A stretch of DNA of 64,000 bases from Scylla paramamosain (taxonomy: Eukaryota; Arthropoda; Malacostraca; Decapoda; Portunidae): positions 362,501-426,500 of the forward strand of contig NW_026973727.1 of NCBI RefSeq assembly GCF_035594125.1, read 5' to 3'. This document shows positions 1-13,126 of this stretch, one piece after another. Positions within the stretch are counted from its first letter, which is position 1. Every line of letters starts with the position of its first letter. The position numbers and the translations under genes were made by a program. Under the pieces are notes generated by a model. It was not told the origin of the DNA and did no database searches. It saw nothing but the letters and a program-made list of their open reading frames with translations.

Positions 1-296
1 ATTAGTGAACGTACTACAGTCCAACGTGAATTATAAGGACACTAATGTTTCTCTAATCCTGAAATGCCTTTGCGCTGCACTCCGACTGCTTTCAAAGGCT
101 TTAGTTGAAACTACTGGTCTTTAAGGGTTCTTTTTTACGGTTCTAATGATAGATTAGCAAGATTTCTACATTTTTACCGGAGAAACACTCTTGAGAACCC
201 AGCTAATCATCTTTGTGGCCTTGGAAAATAATCGTGATGAGAGCAAAGCGTTTTAGATTACACCATCTAGACTGAAGCTTAATGAGTCACGAGTAT
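1..296. other. Leading stretch without recognised feature
   Basis: Unique-looking, moderately AT-rich sequence without a convincing ORF, splice-site pair or repeat. I see nothing to annotate here. Confidence 0.5.
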
Positions 297-298
<2 letters not shown>

Positions 299-347
<49 letters not shown>

Positions 348-405
348 AGTTATAGAATTTTGTGACTTGTCACTGATCGGCACACACACACACACACACA
401 CACAC
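299..405. repeat. Two (AC)n microsatellites
   Basis: A perfect AC tract at 299-346 and a second at 381-405. The second is the left flank of the GGGCAGTGAAGTGAGTGG motif that recurs near 1,387 and 2,846, so it belongs to the duplicated block described below. Confidence 0.9.
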
Positions 406-825
406 GGGGCAGTGAAGTGAGTGGCAGTGCATTGTTGTCACCACCACACACCACCACCATAATACCACACCACGATACCCTTGGCTCTCCACTTGTTTGT
501 TACCCACCGCACACCACCTACAGGCACGCCCGCCCATCCATCCACCCGTCTCCTACCCACTAATCCATCCATCCACTACTTACTCAAACACATCCACCCA
601 TCCACTCAGTCATTCAGCAATATTCACCAACTCACATCCACCTACCCACAGCCCTAACTCCAACCATCTATCTACCGACTGACACTCACACACCCATCCA
701 CTTCTATTACCTCACCCATCCAGCCACCCACTTAACCATGTCCACTCATCCAGGACGCCCTGACCACCCCGAGTCTGCCCAGTCTGTCGGGCAGATAGCA
801 AAAGAGCCTGTAGAAGGTTGGGAAG

Positions 826-1085
826 GGCCTGCTGCGTCACCCACGCCTACGCCACACGCTGCCGCAGGACGCGCTTCGCCAGATCCGTGCCATAGGACAT
901 CACAAGCAGATGACACCCCTGAAGGCGCTGCGCACGGAGCGATACCGCCTCAGCGCGATTTCCACAGTGGTGCGAGCCACTAACAGTGAGTTCCTCTCTC
1001 TACATTAACCTTACGTTTAGGTTTAAGCCTCCCAAATCCCACTGTATATTTTCAGTGTAACAACTGCAATATCAATAACCCGTTT
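826..1085 (+). repeat. Exon-like repeat unit, copy 1
   Basis: This unit recurs, diverged, near 1,795-1,985 and 2,300-2,565. One forward frame reads as a plausible exon fragment (…LKALRTERYRLSAISTVV…). It ends at CTAACAGTGAGTTCC, which could be a splice donor (CAG|TGAG is imperfect). Beyond it lies a shared intron-like tail (CTTACGTTTAGGTTTAAGCC). Copy 3 carries a stop at the equivalent place. I do not recognise the protein. It is either a multiplied gene fragment or a repeat that happens to be open. Confidence 0.45.
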
Positions 1086-1800
1086 ATTACTGTAACATTT
1101 TTATTACCCACCGCACACCACCTACAGGCACACCCGCCCAGCCATCCACCAGTCCCCTACCCACTAACTGACCCGGCACCCACCCACACTCACCCACTCC
1201 TCATCCCACTTCTACCCAGTTAAAAGATTGGGTGTGGATGAAGATCAAGTAAAGATGTCAAAGTGGTCAGTAATTAGGGAAAGGTGTACCAAGTGGCAAT
1301 CAAAGGCCTAAACACCAGTTAGTTATACAGCTTTGTGACTCGTCTCTGATCGGCGCCACAGACACACACACACACACACACACAGGGCAGTGAAGTGAGT
1401 GGGAGTGCATTGTTATCACCACCACACCACACCACCATAATACCACACCATTATATCCTTGGCTCCCCGTGTCGCCCTGCCGAGCCCCGCCAAGCCCTGC
1501 CCCGCCCCGCCGCTGCTAAGGTAAGAATTTCCCGTCTATCACCGTCAACATTAACCATAATTTCCATGGTTTTACAGATGTTTCCAGGTGATATTTGGAC
1601 TAGGGTGTACAGGAGTAATGGAGGAGGAGGAGGTGGAGGGCAGAGAGGAACAGTGTGAGAGGGAGGGAAGAGGTGGAGAGGTACGGAGGAGAGACGAAAG
1701 AAAAAAACATTTCGGCCCAAAATCGACATCCTTTTCTTTTTTATTAATAGAGTTGGCATTGTTTTGATATTTGATTTAGTATTATAAAACTATAACAAGG
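1085..1800 (+). repeat. Diverged ~1.47-kb duplicated block, copy 1
   Basis: The order of segments is: a CCACCGCACACCACCTACAG stretch, a spacer with GATCAAGTAAAGATGTC (1,243), a CA tract (1,362-1,384), the GGGCAGTGAAGTGAGTGG motif, a GC-rich exon-like piece ending AAG|GTAAGAATTTCCC near 1,520, a GGTTTTACAG acceptor-like site, a GGAGGAGG-rich piece, and an AT-rich end (TTGGCATTGTTTTGATATTT). The same order is found at about 2,566-3,285, offset by 1,467-1,478 bp. Confidence 0.75.
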
Positions 1801-1985
1801 ACACCACAAAGATGACGCACCTGAAAGCGCGGCACACAGAGCGATACAACCTCAGCAGGATTCCCAGCGTGGTGCGAGGGACTAACAGTTAGCTCCCCTC
1901 TTAAGATTAACCTTACGCTTAGGTTTAAGCCTCCCCCAATCCCTCTGTATATTTTCAGAGTAACAACTACCATATCATTAAACTG
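1795..1985 (+). repeat. Exon-like repeat unit, copy 2
   Basis: Diverged copy of the unit at 826-1,085. It shares GAGCGATACaaCCTCAGC and the following CTTACGCTTAGGTTTAAGCC tail. Confidence 0.55.
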
Positions 1986-2299
1986 TGCTTTACTATTTTG
2001 TTTATCACCCACCGCACACCACCTACAGGCCCACCCGTCTCCTACCCACTAACCCATCCACTACTTACTCAATCACATCCACCCATCCACTCAGTCATTC
2101 ACCCATATCCACCAACTCACATCCACATACCCACAGGCGTAACTCCATCTATCCACCGACTGACGCTCACACACACACACACATCCACTTCCATTACCTC
2201 ACCATCCAGCCACCCACTCAACCATATCCAGGACGCCCTGACCACCCTGAGTCTGCCCAGCTTGTCGGCCAGACACCGACAGACCCGGAGAAGTTTGGG

Positions 2300-2565
2300 A
2301 AGGGCCTGCTGCCCCACCCACGCCTACGCCAGATGCTGCCGCCCGACGCGCCTCGCCAGGTCCGTGCCACACGAAACCACAACCAGAAGACGCACCTGAA
2401 GGCGCCGCACAAAGAGCGATACCGCCTCAGCGCGATGCCCACCACGCTGTGAGTCACTAACAGTTAGTTCCTCTCTCTTACGTTTAGGTTTAAGCCTCCC
2501 CAAACCCACTGCATGTTTTCATTGTAACAACTGCCATACCAATAAGCCGTTTATCATTATAATCT
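2300..2565 (+). repeat. Exon-like repeat unit, copy 3
   Basis: Third diverged copy, sharing GAGCGATACCGCCTCAGCGC. The frame ends in TGA at the position where copy 1 continues to its donor-like site, which suggests decay. Confidence 0.55.
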
Positions 2566-3285
2566 TTTTATTACCCACCACGCACTACCTACAGGCTCAC
2601 CCACCCATCTACCCATCCGTCTGGTACCCACTAACCCACTTGACACCTACCCACACTCATCCACTCATCATCCCATTTCTACCCAGTTTAAAGTTTAGAT
2701 GTTGCTGGAGATCAAGTAAAGATGTCTCAGTTTGATTGATAATTCGGGAAAATTGTACCAAGTGGCAGTCAAAGGCCTAAACACCAGTTATACAATTTAC
2801 AGTACTCGTCTCTCATCGGCGCCACACACACACACACACACACAGGGCAGTGAAGTGAGTGGGAGTGCATTGTTATCACCACCACACTACACCATCATAA
2901 TACCACACCATGATATCCTTGGCTCAGTGTTTCGCCCTGCCGTGCCACGCGAAGCCCTGCCCCACCTCGCCGCTGACAAGGTAAGAATTTCCCGTCTCTC
3001 CCCATCAACATTAAGCATAATCTGCAGGGTTTTACAGATGTTTCCAGGTGATATTTAGACTCGGGTGTACAGGAGTAATAGAGGAGGAGGAGATGGAGGG
3101 GGAAGAGGAAGAGTGCGAGAGGGAGGAAAGAGGTGGAGAGGTACGGAGGAGAGGCGAAAAAAAAAAAAAAAAAAAAAAATTCGGCCCAAAATAGACATCG
3201 TTTTCTTTTTTTTTTTTTTTATTAATAGAGTTGGCATTGTTTTGATATTTGATTTAGTATTATAAAACTATAACAAGTTACAATT
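2566..3285 (+). repeat. Diverged ~1.47-kb duplicated block, copy 2
   Basis: Same segment order as 1,085-1,800, including the CA tract (2,823-2,843), the GC-rich exon-like piece with donor AAG|GTAAGAATTTCCC, the GGTTTTACAG site and the AT-rich end. It differs by substitutions and by longer A and T homopolymers at 3,158-3,222. Confidence 0.75.
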
Positions 3286-3776
3286 TGCAACAAAATCTGC
3301 AGTAGCCGTTGTTGTTGTTTGTGGATAAACATAACACTCGGTATTGTATTATTTTTCATTTTTCTTTTTGGCACGCCTAGGATTGATTTAGTATCTAATT
3401 TAAGACTTAAAAAAAATATAAGAAATATATCACCAGTAATGATATCCAATAAAACCTTGTCTAACAGCTCGTATTTTCAAATTTGATGTGGATCAGCTGG
3501 CGGATTTAAAAAAAAATATTTCTTTTATAGGGTGAGGAATGTGCGTTTTCTTTACTTATCTGTAAAGTAAAATAAACTTTTGTATTCAGAATATGTAATA
3601 TAATCTAGTCTGGCTGTGTTTTCCATTTCGATATAATGATTTTTTTTTGGCCCCGTTTGTAAAATTTCGTGGAAGTTTTCTGGAGTTTTCATTATTATTA
3701 CTGAGTTCAGTAATCTTCTTATATTCTGGGTGTTCGTTAAAATATGTTAGCTGAAAAAATATAATTAATTACGAAA

Positions 3777-3781
<5 letters not shown>
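3286..3781. other. AT-rich spacer
   Basis: AT-rich sequence with poly-A and poly-T runs. No supported gene or repeat family was seen. Confidence 0.5.

Positions 3782-3852
<71 letters not shown>
3782..3852. repeat. (GA)n microsatellite
   Basis: Uninterrupted GA dinucleotides, about 70 bp. Confidence 0.95.
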
Positions 3853-3855
<3 letters not shown>

Positions 3856-3916
3856 GAGGAAAACCTAAAGACCAAAACACAATTATATAATTACATATCA
3901 ATTACTAACGAAATGA

Positions 3917-4011
3917 CAACAATAATAACGATAATAGTAATAATAATAATAACAATAATAATGATAATAATAATAATAATAATAATAATATTAATAATAA
4001 TTAATAATACT
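3917..4011. repeat. (AAT)n-like trinucleotide repeat
   Basis: Imperfect AAT/ATA repeats interrupted by ACA and GAT triplets. Confidence 0.85.
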
Positions 4012-4686
4012 ACTAAGTTAAGGTAATTCAGTATAATTTTTTAAAAAAGGTAGTCGTAGAACACACAAGGGGGAATAATATTCAAGATTTAATTCTTACT
4101 AACAGGGAGGAAGCAGTCACGCAGGTAGAGGTTGGAGGACAGCTAGGTAACAGTGACCATAGGGAAATTAGGTACAATTTAGAATGGGAAGAAACTTTTA
4201 GAAGCAAAAACACTAGTAAAATACCTGACTTTAGGAGAGCAGATTTTGAAGAATTAAAAAGGTACCTCCAAGGAGTGGACTGGCAAAGGATGCAGGGTGA
4301 GGTCAGGTCAGGGACGGAGTTCAGAGAGATAAGGCAGGATGAGAGAGGTGAGGTGAGGCGTGAGGGTGTAGGACAAAAGGAGGGAAGATGTGTCCGGAAG
4401 GGGCGGAGCAAAGAGGAAGGGGGGAGTGTGAGTGTGAGTGTGTTGGAATGTCAGGTCATGCTGAAATGAGAGAGGTGAGGTCAAGGCGAGTAGAGGAGGG
4501 AGTGGAGAGGATGGTAGGGGCCAAGATGAGGGGATTAGGTGAAGTAAATGTAGATGAATTGTATAAACATTTCGTAAAGTTCATACAGGTCAGTTAGCAA
4601 ATATCTCGTATTGAGCAGTAAGATCACAGAAAAATTACCCTAAATGGATGACTGCTGGGTAAAACATTATATAGGGCGGAAGAGAA

Positions 4687-4795
<109 letters not shown>

Positions 4796-6030
4796 AAATT
4801 AAGGTCAGGTGATGAAGTTTTAAGGTCACAATATAATGGATTAGTTAGAACAGTCAGGAAGTTAACGAGGAAAGCAAAGGGCAATTATGAATTAAAGGTA
4901 GCCAGGCGAAGACGGACCAGGACGAAGAATAAGGATACTATAGGTCCATTAAAGGCAGCAGATGGGGAGCTGGTTAGTTCTGGGGAGGAGATTAGTAAGA
5001 TTCTGAATGAGTATTTTTTAACTGTCTTAACGCAGGAAAACATGCAGGATATGCCAGATAGTGAACAGGTGTTTAGAGCAGACGAGAATGAGAAGCTGAC
5101 ATATTTCCATAACTGAGGAGATAGTGGAACAGGAGATAGATAGGCTAAAAAAGTTCAAGTCACCAGGACCTGATGAAATATATCCCAGAGTACTTAAGGA
5201 ATGCAAAGAGATTACTTTATTAGTGAGCCGTTAGTTTCTGTCTTTAGGAAATCACTTGAGTCGGGTGAGGTACCAGTAATGTGAAGGCAGGCTAATGTAG
5301 TACCCATCTCTAAGGAAGGAGATAAAACCTTAACTTCAGTTGTAGGTAAAATATTAGAGTCAATAATAGCAAGGAACATTAGGGAACATTTAGACAAACA
5401 TGACTTGATAAATCAGTCACAGCATGGCTTCACGAAGGGGGAAGTCTTACCTGACAAACTTGTCAAGTTTTTACAGTAAAGTGTAGGAAGCAGCAGATAA
5501 TGGTAATAGTTATGACATCTTATATCTGGTCTTTAGTAAAGCCTTTGACAAGGTACCCCATCAGAGGCTCCTGAGAGAGGTTAGGGCACACGGGATAGAT
5601 GGGAGGGTGATAGGCTGGATAAGGTCATGGCTAAGCGACAGGCGACAGAGAGTTGTTTGTAATAAACGGCTCTAAATCCGAGTGGGGTGCCACAGGGATC
5701 ATCAGTATTAGGGACATTGTTGTTTTTAATATAGTATACATCAATGACTTGGATAGTGGAATTAGTAGTGATGTTAGTAAATTTGCGGTTGACACAGATA
5801 GGTAAGATTAGGTTAGAATCGGATGCCATCGCCTTGCAGGCAGATTTAGATAAGATTTAGGAGTTATATAGCTCTGAACTCCGTCTTGAGAAACAGGTGA
5901 AATAGGGTACTAGGATTCATTTTTAGGAGTGTTAAAAGTAGAAGGCCGGAAGTGATATTAAAGTTTTATACTTGGCGCTCGCTGGTCAGACTTCGTGTAG
6001 ACTACGCTGTGATTTAGGTCTCTATTAGAT

Positions 6031-6255
6031 ATATATAGATCAGTACAGAGGAGAATGACTAAAAGGATACAGGGGATGAGGAGTATTCATTACGAGGCGA
6101 GATTGAAGCTGTGTTAAATTTACATTCTTTAGAAAGATGTATTTTATATAGATCAGTACAGAGGAGAATGACTAAAAAGATACAGGGGATGAGGAGTATT
6201 CCTTACGAGGCGAGATTGAAGCTGTTAAATTTACATTCTTTAGAAAGATGTTATT
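6031..6255 (+). repeat. 113-bp tandem duplication within the LINE
   Basis: GATCAGTACAGAGGAGAATG starts near 6,038 and again at 6,151. The whole segment to AGAAAGATG is duplicated with few changes. It is a local duplication in an already decayed element. Confidence 0.8.
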
Positions 6256-6689
6256 TTAAGAGGGGACCTGATACTTTTATTAAAAAGTAAGTCTTTTTAA
6301 GTGGTATAAGCAAAATTGTTAGGATCAGCAACCAGGGTAGAGAACAAGAAATAATGGGTTCAAGCTTGAAAAATTTAGGTTTAGGTTTGGTTCTCAGAGT
6401 GGTAGATGAGTGGAACGGACTCGGTAAATCAAGTTTAACAACGTTAGTGCTACGACACTAGAGAGCTTTAAGAGAAGATTAGACAGGTTTATGGATGGAT
6501 AGGGATAATAAATAGAAAATAGGTAGGTATATTTCATATAGGGACTGCCACGTGTAAGCCTGGTCGCTTCTTGCAGCTTCCCTTATTTCTTATGTTCTTA
6601 TGTGTGTAGTCATGCACGTGGAGGCATCCCCACTCACTCACTCTGCTTCTTTCCACTTTGACCAAGAACGGTCTGAAGCAATCCACTCC

Positions 6690-8230
6690 AGCTGACGAGA
6701 ATGGTGCCAGCATGGGGGTTACTCTCGGTCCTCAGGCAGGTGGTGTGTGTGGAATCCAGTAAGTGTGACGTAACATGCTCCCATCCTGCGTGAACTGTCA
6801 AGTAAAGTCCTCATGCACTCTTGTAGAATCAATTTTGTGATATGATGATCTCTCTCCGTATGAGCATGGAAATGGGATACCGACTTGTAGCAGGCAACGG
6901 TGCGTGGTCCAGCCGTCCACATGGAGTATAAAATCCACCCTCACCCATGAAGGGTTCCACGCGACAGATCGAATGTTTCCTCTGTAGTTTTTTTTCTTTG
7001 ACTTTGACTTTAGGATGTTCATCTCCTCTTTGCACGTTGTGGTTTGAACAACTCTTAATATCACCATCTCAGCATGTTTGATCTGAAATGATGCAGTTGG
7101 TAAGTGATAAAACATCTCCCATGTCCTCCCGCCTGTAGCATCGGGGAACTTGAAAGACCGTCAGTCCTGGTAACTCCTCCAGCCAAGCCAACCAACTAGG
7201 ACCTGTGGTGATTTAGGAGGGGGTCATCCATCCTTCCTTATCGGCTGCACTCGTCCTGAAAGATCTTCGCCTTCGCCTTAATTGATCATCGCCTTCGCCT
7301 TAATCATTACAGGACTGACCAGTCCAAGAGGGTCATGAACGGAGCTGCTCACCCTCAGTACTCCCCTCACAGCTAGTTGATTGACTGATCCCTTTCCAGA
7401 TCCCGTTTTGTAGCCAGTGCGTCCTTACTCAGATCTATTCTTATTCTTGTCTCTCTCTGTAGGACACAGTACTGTACTATGTCTCCTTAAGGTTACTACT
7501 AACCCACTTAGCAGAAATCCTCTCTTTGTGAGCCAAAGATCGCGAGTAAATCTGGATGCCTTTTCGGTGGAGGGTACTGAAAGAAGTAAGTTGTCTACGT
7601 ACAAGCCCCTCCATGTTCAGTAACTACTAGCTATGCGATATTCTTCCTCACAGTCGGTCAAAGTTCGTTGCAATGCGTAAGCAGCACAGGAGGGACTCCA
7701 TACACACCCAAAAAGACATACCCGTCATTCGGTAGGCGCGCCGTACCCTCCTTAGGTTCCCATCTTTCCACCAAAGGAATCTCTTAAGGAGTCTCGGTGA
7801 AGAGGGGTCACGCCAGCTTGATGAGAAACATTGCCTTCACATCAGCCATCGCGGCAATCCGTTCACTTCGGAAACGCAGAAGGGCACCCACCAGTTTGCT
7901 ATTTAGGTCAGGAACCTGCATCACTCAGTCTTTGAGGGAAACGTTGTTGTACTTCGCTGCGCAAACAAAGCCTTCACTTTCTCAGGTTTGTTTGGGTTCA
8001 TGAGTGGATGGTGAGGCAGGCACCAGGTTACTCCTCGTGGTCCTTCACGTTCAGACGCTGGCATCGCTCTTTAACAGCAAGTGTTCTCTCTCTCCTGCAT
8101 ATCGTCGTCTGAAGTCCGAATCCCTAGCGAGGCGTCGTCTGTCCCTTCAAGCGTTTCTGCGCCATCTCGTTGTTGTTGTTTGGCAGATCCGGTTCTTCAT
8201 CTCAAAATGGTGTGGGTAATTCGTAATGGC
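6690..8230 (-). mobile_element. BEL/Pao retrotransposon relic (RT and integrase N-terminus)
   Basis: Read on the minus strand from 8,030: LPHHPLMNPNKPEKVK, then PDLNSKLVGALLRFRSE and MADVKAMF. This series is typical of BEL/Pao reverse transcriptases (family knowledge). Near 7,590 follows GLYVDNLLLSVPSTEKA, with YVDN where the active site is normally YVDD, then LWLTKRGFLLS. Around 6,720-7,000 the integrase N-terminal region appears (DGRLDHAPLPATSRYP, ITKLILQEC). The pieces lie in different frames with stops between, so this is a dead copy. No LTRs were identified at either end. Confidence 0.75.
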
Positions 8231-8822
8231 CGGCTACCGCTCTGGTGGTAGATGTCCATAGTTGCAACACTTACTTGTCTTCCAGCAACATGCGAGTTCT
8301 CACCCGCTGAATGTCACGTGCCTCTTCACCCTCCCAGAGTTTTCGTACTAAAGACATCGCCGGGCATTCGCGGGCTATCCCCATACTTGCGTCTTGGCTC
8401 CCTGATTCTGCTCGGTGCTTACAACCACCCCGTTGGGTTGGAGACACGAGATGGCATCTGGGAAGCGAGAGAGCAGCGAATAACTGAGAATTCGCGAGGA
8501 GAATTTTGTGAATAATTAATTACTACTGTAAATTACGCACGAAATAAAACTTCACCTCACTTCATATTATGGTTTTCACATTAAAGGCAACTTGAACTTA
8601 ACCTGTTCCCCCTGCCCATTACCCTGCTATATTACGTTGCATACCACAAAGTTTTCAAGCTGAACTAACAAACCCATACTACTTATCCATACATACACTC
8701 TTGGTTTCTCCATCAGTTTGCTGATCAGCCCCGTCCTCTTTGCCTCTCCAGTCCCTACTAGCTAGTAAAGGAGGCGGCTTCTGATAAAGTGGTGAAGGTT
8801 AAACGTTTAAGATGGCAACCCA
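8231..8822. other. Unannotated spacer
   Basis: No coding frame, splice pair or repeat that I can support. The left part may still belong to the BEL/Pao relic but lacks recognisable motifs. Confidence 0.4.
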
Positions 8823-8930
8823 CGAGGACGACACGGTGCGAACGTTGAAGACTGCTCGTCAGCAACATATTGAGCAATTAATTAATTATTTTCATCCACC
8901 TCAAACGTTCGCACCTTCCTGTCGTCCTCG
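8823..8930. repeat. Imperfect inverted repeat (hairpin)
   Basis: The left arm starts CGAGGACGACA and continues GGTGCGAACGTT. The right arm is the reverse complement with a 4-nt insertion between the two blocks. The loop is about 55 bp and AT-rich (AATTAATTAATTATTTTC). It could be the core of a short inverted-repeat element or a cruciform-forming site. No target duplication was found. Confidence 0.7.
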
Positions 8931-9228
8931 CGGATTGCTTCTGTTTGCCGCAGAAGCAAGCGTCCCTCCTTCACCTCGCTAGGACTGAGAAAATAAGAGA
9001 GGACGGCTGGTCAGCAAACATTAACATGGAACGCGGCGTCCGCCGCTCTTCACCCAGGTTGCTCAGACAGACAGCGGAGGAGGACTGGAAGGGCAGCGAC
9101 TCCCGGAACATGGACACCTCTAGGCGACGATCACAACACCGCTCACACGCCTGGCTGGGTAACAAGTCATGTTAGGCTGAGAAAACTAGCAATGATAGGG
9201 AAAGAGGTGGGGAAAGAAATCGATTTTA

Positions 9229-9874
<646 letters not shown>

Positions 9875-9884
9875 AATCGACAAT

Positions 9885-9889
<5 letters not shown>

Positions 9890-9978
<89 letters not shown>
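9890..9978. repeat. (GA)n microsatellite
   Basis: Third GA tract of this locus. It is preceded by AATCGACAATACC, a copy of the 12-13 bp that precede the GA tract in the left arm of the neighbouring inverted repeat. Confidence 0.95.
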
Positions 9979-9980
<2 letters not shown>

Positions 9981-10019
9981 CAGTGATAAGAATCTTGAAA
10001 ATTTGTTTTTTCATTACGT

Positions 10020-10925
10020 AAAAATTATCATTCGATACTCTGAATTGAGTGAAAGAACGAAGGTCACAACTCAGAGTAAAGAAAATTTAAATTACCAGTA
10101 ACGGTAATATGTGAAACTCAGTAAATGAGAAAGGAGACAGGGTGAGAAAGGAGACAGGGTTGCAAGGAAGCAATGGGAGGGAACCGAAGCCCATATTGCC
10201 CTAAAGAAAAATAGGCTGTCAGTACACATCACTTCCCATCATTAATCATCATTCCCTCACAACACGTCATATCCATTACTCCCATCACTAATCATCACGC
10301 CATTATCCAACCTCCCGTGACCTCCATCACTCCAGCACCCATCATTGACAATCACATTACCTCTGCTCCTCCACCACTGTCACTCTCACACCCCCCGCCA
10401 CCTCCAGCACCATGCGTCAACCTTTTCTTCACTCACTGAATAATATCACCACCATCCTCATCTATCGCCACCTTTCTCCCCTCATCATCACCAGTCATTC
10501 ACATTATTACCTTTACCGCATGTACAGGAAGCTTCAGACTTCCAACCAATCATATTTACGCCTCCTAATAAACTTGGAGTTGACATGGTAAGAGGCTAGA
10601 AATATTGGTGGAAATAGAGGTAAAGAAAGTGCGTTTCATTTTGAAGCCGACTGTACCTTGTGTGTATCACTGTACCATTCATTATCTCTCACTACCTTTG
10701 TGTAACCACCACCACATCAAGAAAACATTTCACCACTGCAGCCTGACATCACTACCACATCACACCATAATATAACTAATGATCAGCAATATTTGTGGCT
10801 AAAACTGTAGGTTAATAATACTCAGCACTCATTACTACCAAGGGACAGAACACCATCCAGTAGATATTCCTAATCCTAAATGACAGCTGCTAGAAAAGAG
10901 CCGTAGTGTGTGAGGAAATTAACAT
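10020..10925. other. Spacer with CAT/CCA-rich simple sequence
   Basis: 10,225-10,520 is rich in CATCA and CCATCAC words without a clean period. The remainder is unique-looking. No gene is supported. Confidence 0.5.
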
Positions 10926-11441
10926 GATTATCGGAGCGAAAAAAAAAAAAAAAAAAAACGGAGAGAAAAAGAAGACAGCAATAAGTCAATGAAAAAGGTA
11001 AAAAAAAAAAAAAAAAAAGTAAAACACAGCACACAGGTGAAAGTTAACTGAAAGATACCACGGCAAGGATGGAGATGGGGGGTGGTAGACTTGCAAGGGG
11101 AGAGAATAATAAATCTAGGCACAGGAATAGGGAAAGATTATATATAATGTCCACGGTTTTGCTGAAAATTGTCATTCTTTCGGAAAATTGCGATTATTTT
11201 TTCAAAAAAAAAACATCGCTTGCGGAATAACGAATGAACTGCTACACATCACCTGTTACAGGATAAAAGACAGCAGCAGCAGTTGTGGCTGTAGGGTGCC
11301 AGGGTGCCATGACAGCGACGCATGTGGGAATGCAACGGCGAGGACTGCAATGAAGTTCGACAGGTAACTGAAAAAAAAATGGAACGTCAAAAGAGAAAAC
11401 CAAAAATAGTAGAAAACAATAAGCAAATACACAATACTCGT

Positions 11442-11443
<2 letters not shown>

Positions 11444-11486
<43 letters not shown>
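11444..11486. repeat. (AC)n microsatellite
   Basis: About 42 bp of AC. Confidence 0.9.
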
Positions 11487-11704
11487 TATTCTATCAGCAT
11501 CTTGTTCTCTCTTCAAAGCCTTAAAAATTAAAACAACCTGGAGTGAAAAGAGAAGGGAAAATGGAGAAAAAGGTTGAAAAAAAAAACATGAAAGTCTGGT
11601 TGGAATCTGAAACCGAACAAAAAATGTACAAGAAATTTACACAATCATAAAATGCATAAATATGAAAGCTTTTAAATCTTTGTAAAGTTACAGTAACTCA
11701 AAAG

Positions 11705-11805
<101 letters not shown>

Positions 11806-11819
11806 TTTGGGCTGCATGT

Positions 11820-11960
11820 CTTGAAACTCACCAATAAATAAAGCTGACGGGGAGAGGTGGCGGCGAGTGACGAGGGGCAGGACAAGGACCACCAAGACAA
11901 AAGAGAAAGGAATGATGAAGTAGTAAAAGAAAAAGAATGAGGAAGTAGTATGTGAGGTAT
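11820..11960 (-). repeat. Repeated cassette, copy 1
   Basis: On the minus strand this aligns with 12,850-12,970: TTTTACTACTTCATC, a pyrimidine run, a GGTCCT-GTCC-CTCGTCAC segment, and a common end CTTTATTTATTGGTGAG that resembles a splice donor. Each copy lies next to a GA tract. It may be a duplicated exon plus flanking intron or a non-coding repeat. There is no AG acceptor in this copy. Confidence 0.5.
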
Positions 11961-12656
11961 CGTCCCTAGCTATCGCCTGACAAGCCAATTTCCGCTTTGC
12001 ACTCCGATGCCAAGGATTCTTAACTTTTTCACTGCTATTTGGCACACTGAGACATCTCTTCTTGTTTGACAGCCGCCTCCAAACATTATACTGGGTAGAA
12101 ATTACAGAACATACTCTTTAATCCCCTCGTTTCTTGTACACGCTCACAGATATTTCATACATTGTTTCTAGTGCTGTGAATTGTTGTATGTTGCAGTGAA
12201 AATTAATTAATAAGCGAGCAGTTACTGATCTCCCTGAACAAGAGAACGAGGTGAGGTGTGTGAAAAATCTCAGTCATACATATAGAGAGGCGATCATGAA
12301 GAGGGAGCAGATATATTCTCCCTGACCTCCTCCTACATGGAAAACAGGATGAGATGAGTGGTTTAAGAAAAATCCCAAGCTTACTCACTGATCAGAATGC
12401 CATGAACTCTACGCTTTTCCTGAGGTGCATACATATATAGCTCGCTTTGGTCTAACACGTGATCTCCAAGACCGTGGTGGTGAACATTACACGCAGATAT
12501 TGTTCTCTCGGTATCTTGCTCTCTTGCTTTAACGCTTTAGAATTTATTCAAGAAAAATAAATGGAAGCTGAGAGAAAGGAAATGGGGACAAGAAAAGCAT
12601 GAGAAAAAAATAAAATCACGTAAATAAACACGATATTTTTAGATAATTTATTCCAA

Positions 12657-12659
<3 letters not shown>

Positions 12660-12740
<81 letters not shown>
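12660..12740. repeat. (GA)n microsatellite
   Basis: About 80 bp of GA, about 110 bp before cassette copy 2. Confidence 0.95.
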
Positions 12741-12743
<3 letters not shown>

Positions 12744-12849
12744 TGAAAGTGTGGTGAAAAGAAAGAGAAAGGGGAAGCGAAAGACGACAGCCTAAACGAG
12801 CGGTGAGGAATACAGGAGAAAAAGAGGGGGAAAAAAAAAACCCTTTGGG

Positions 12850-12970
12850 ACGCAAGGCTCACCAATAAAGTTGACGCAGCATCAACAGGGACGGTGGTGG
12901 CGTGTGGTGAGGTGGCGAGGAGCTGGACGAGGACCATCACGACTGAAAAGCAAAAGGATGAAGAAGTAAA
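12850..12970 (-). repeat. Repeated cassette, copy 2
   Basis: Copy of 11,820-11,960. Here a good acceptor (CTTTTGCTTTTCAG) precedes the conserved segment, which ends AACTTTATTG|GTGAGCC. It therefore looks like an ~80-nt exon. The translation is short and unrecognised. Confidence 0.5.
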
Positions 12971-13126
12971 AGGAGACGACGATATGTGTAAGTTCATGCA
13001 GAAAAGGAAGCAGAAAACTCAGGGACAAGAAAAGGTGGAGGCTGACAAAGAGGACGTGGATAACGAGAGAAAATGTTAAGACTGCAACGACGCGCTCCCC
13101 GTCACCCACCACCCTTCCCACCCTCC

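Noticed and set aside
1240..1300. 5' end of a bacterial or viral gene
   Set aside because: No ribosome-binding pattern or coding frame; the segment is part of the duplicated block.
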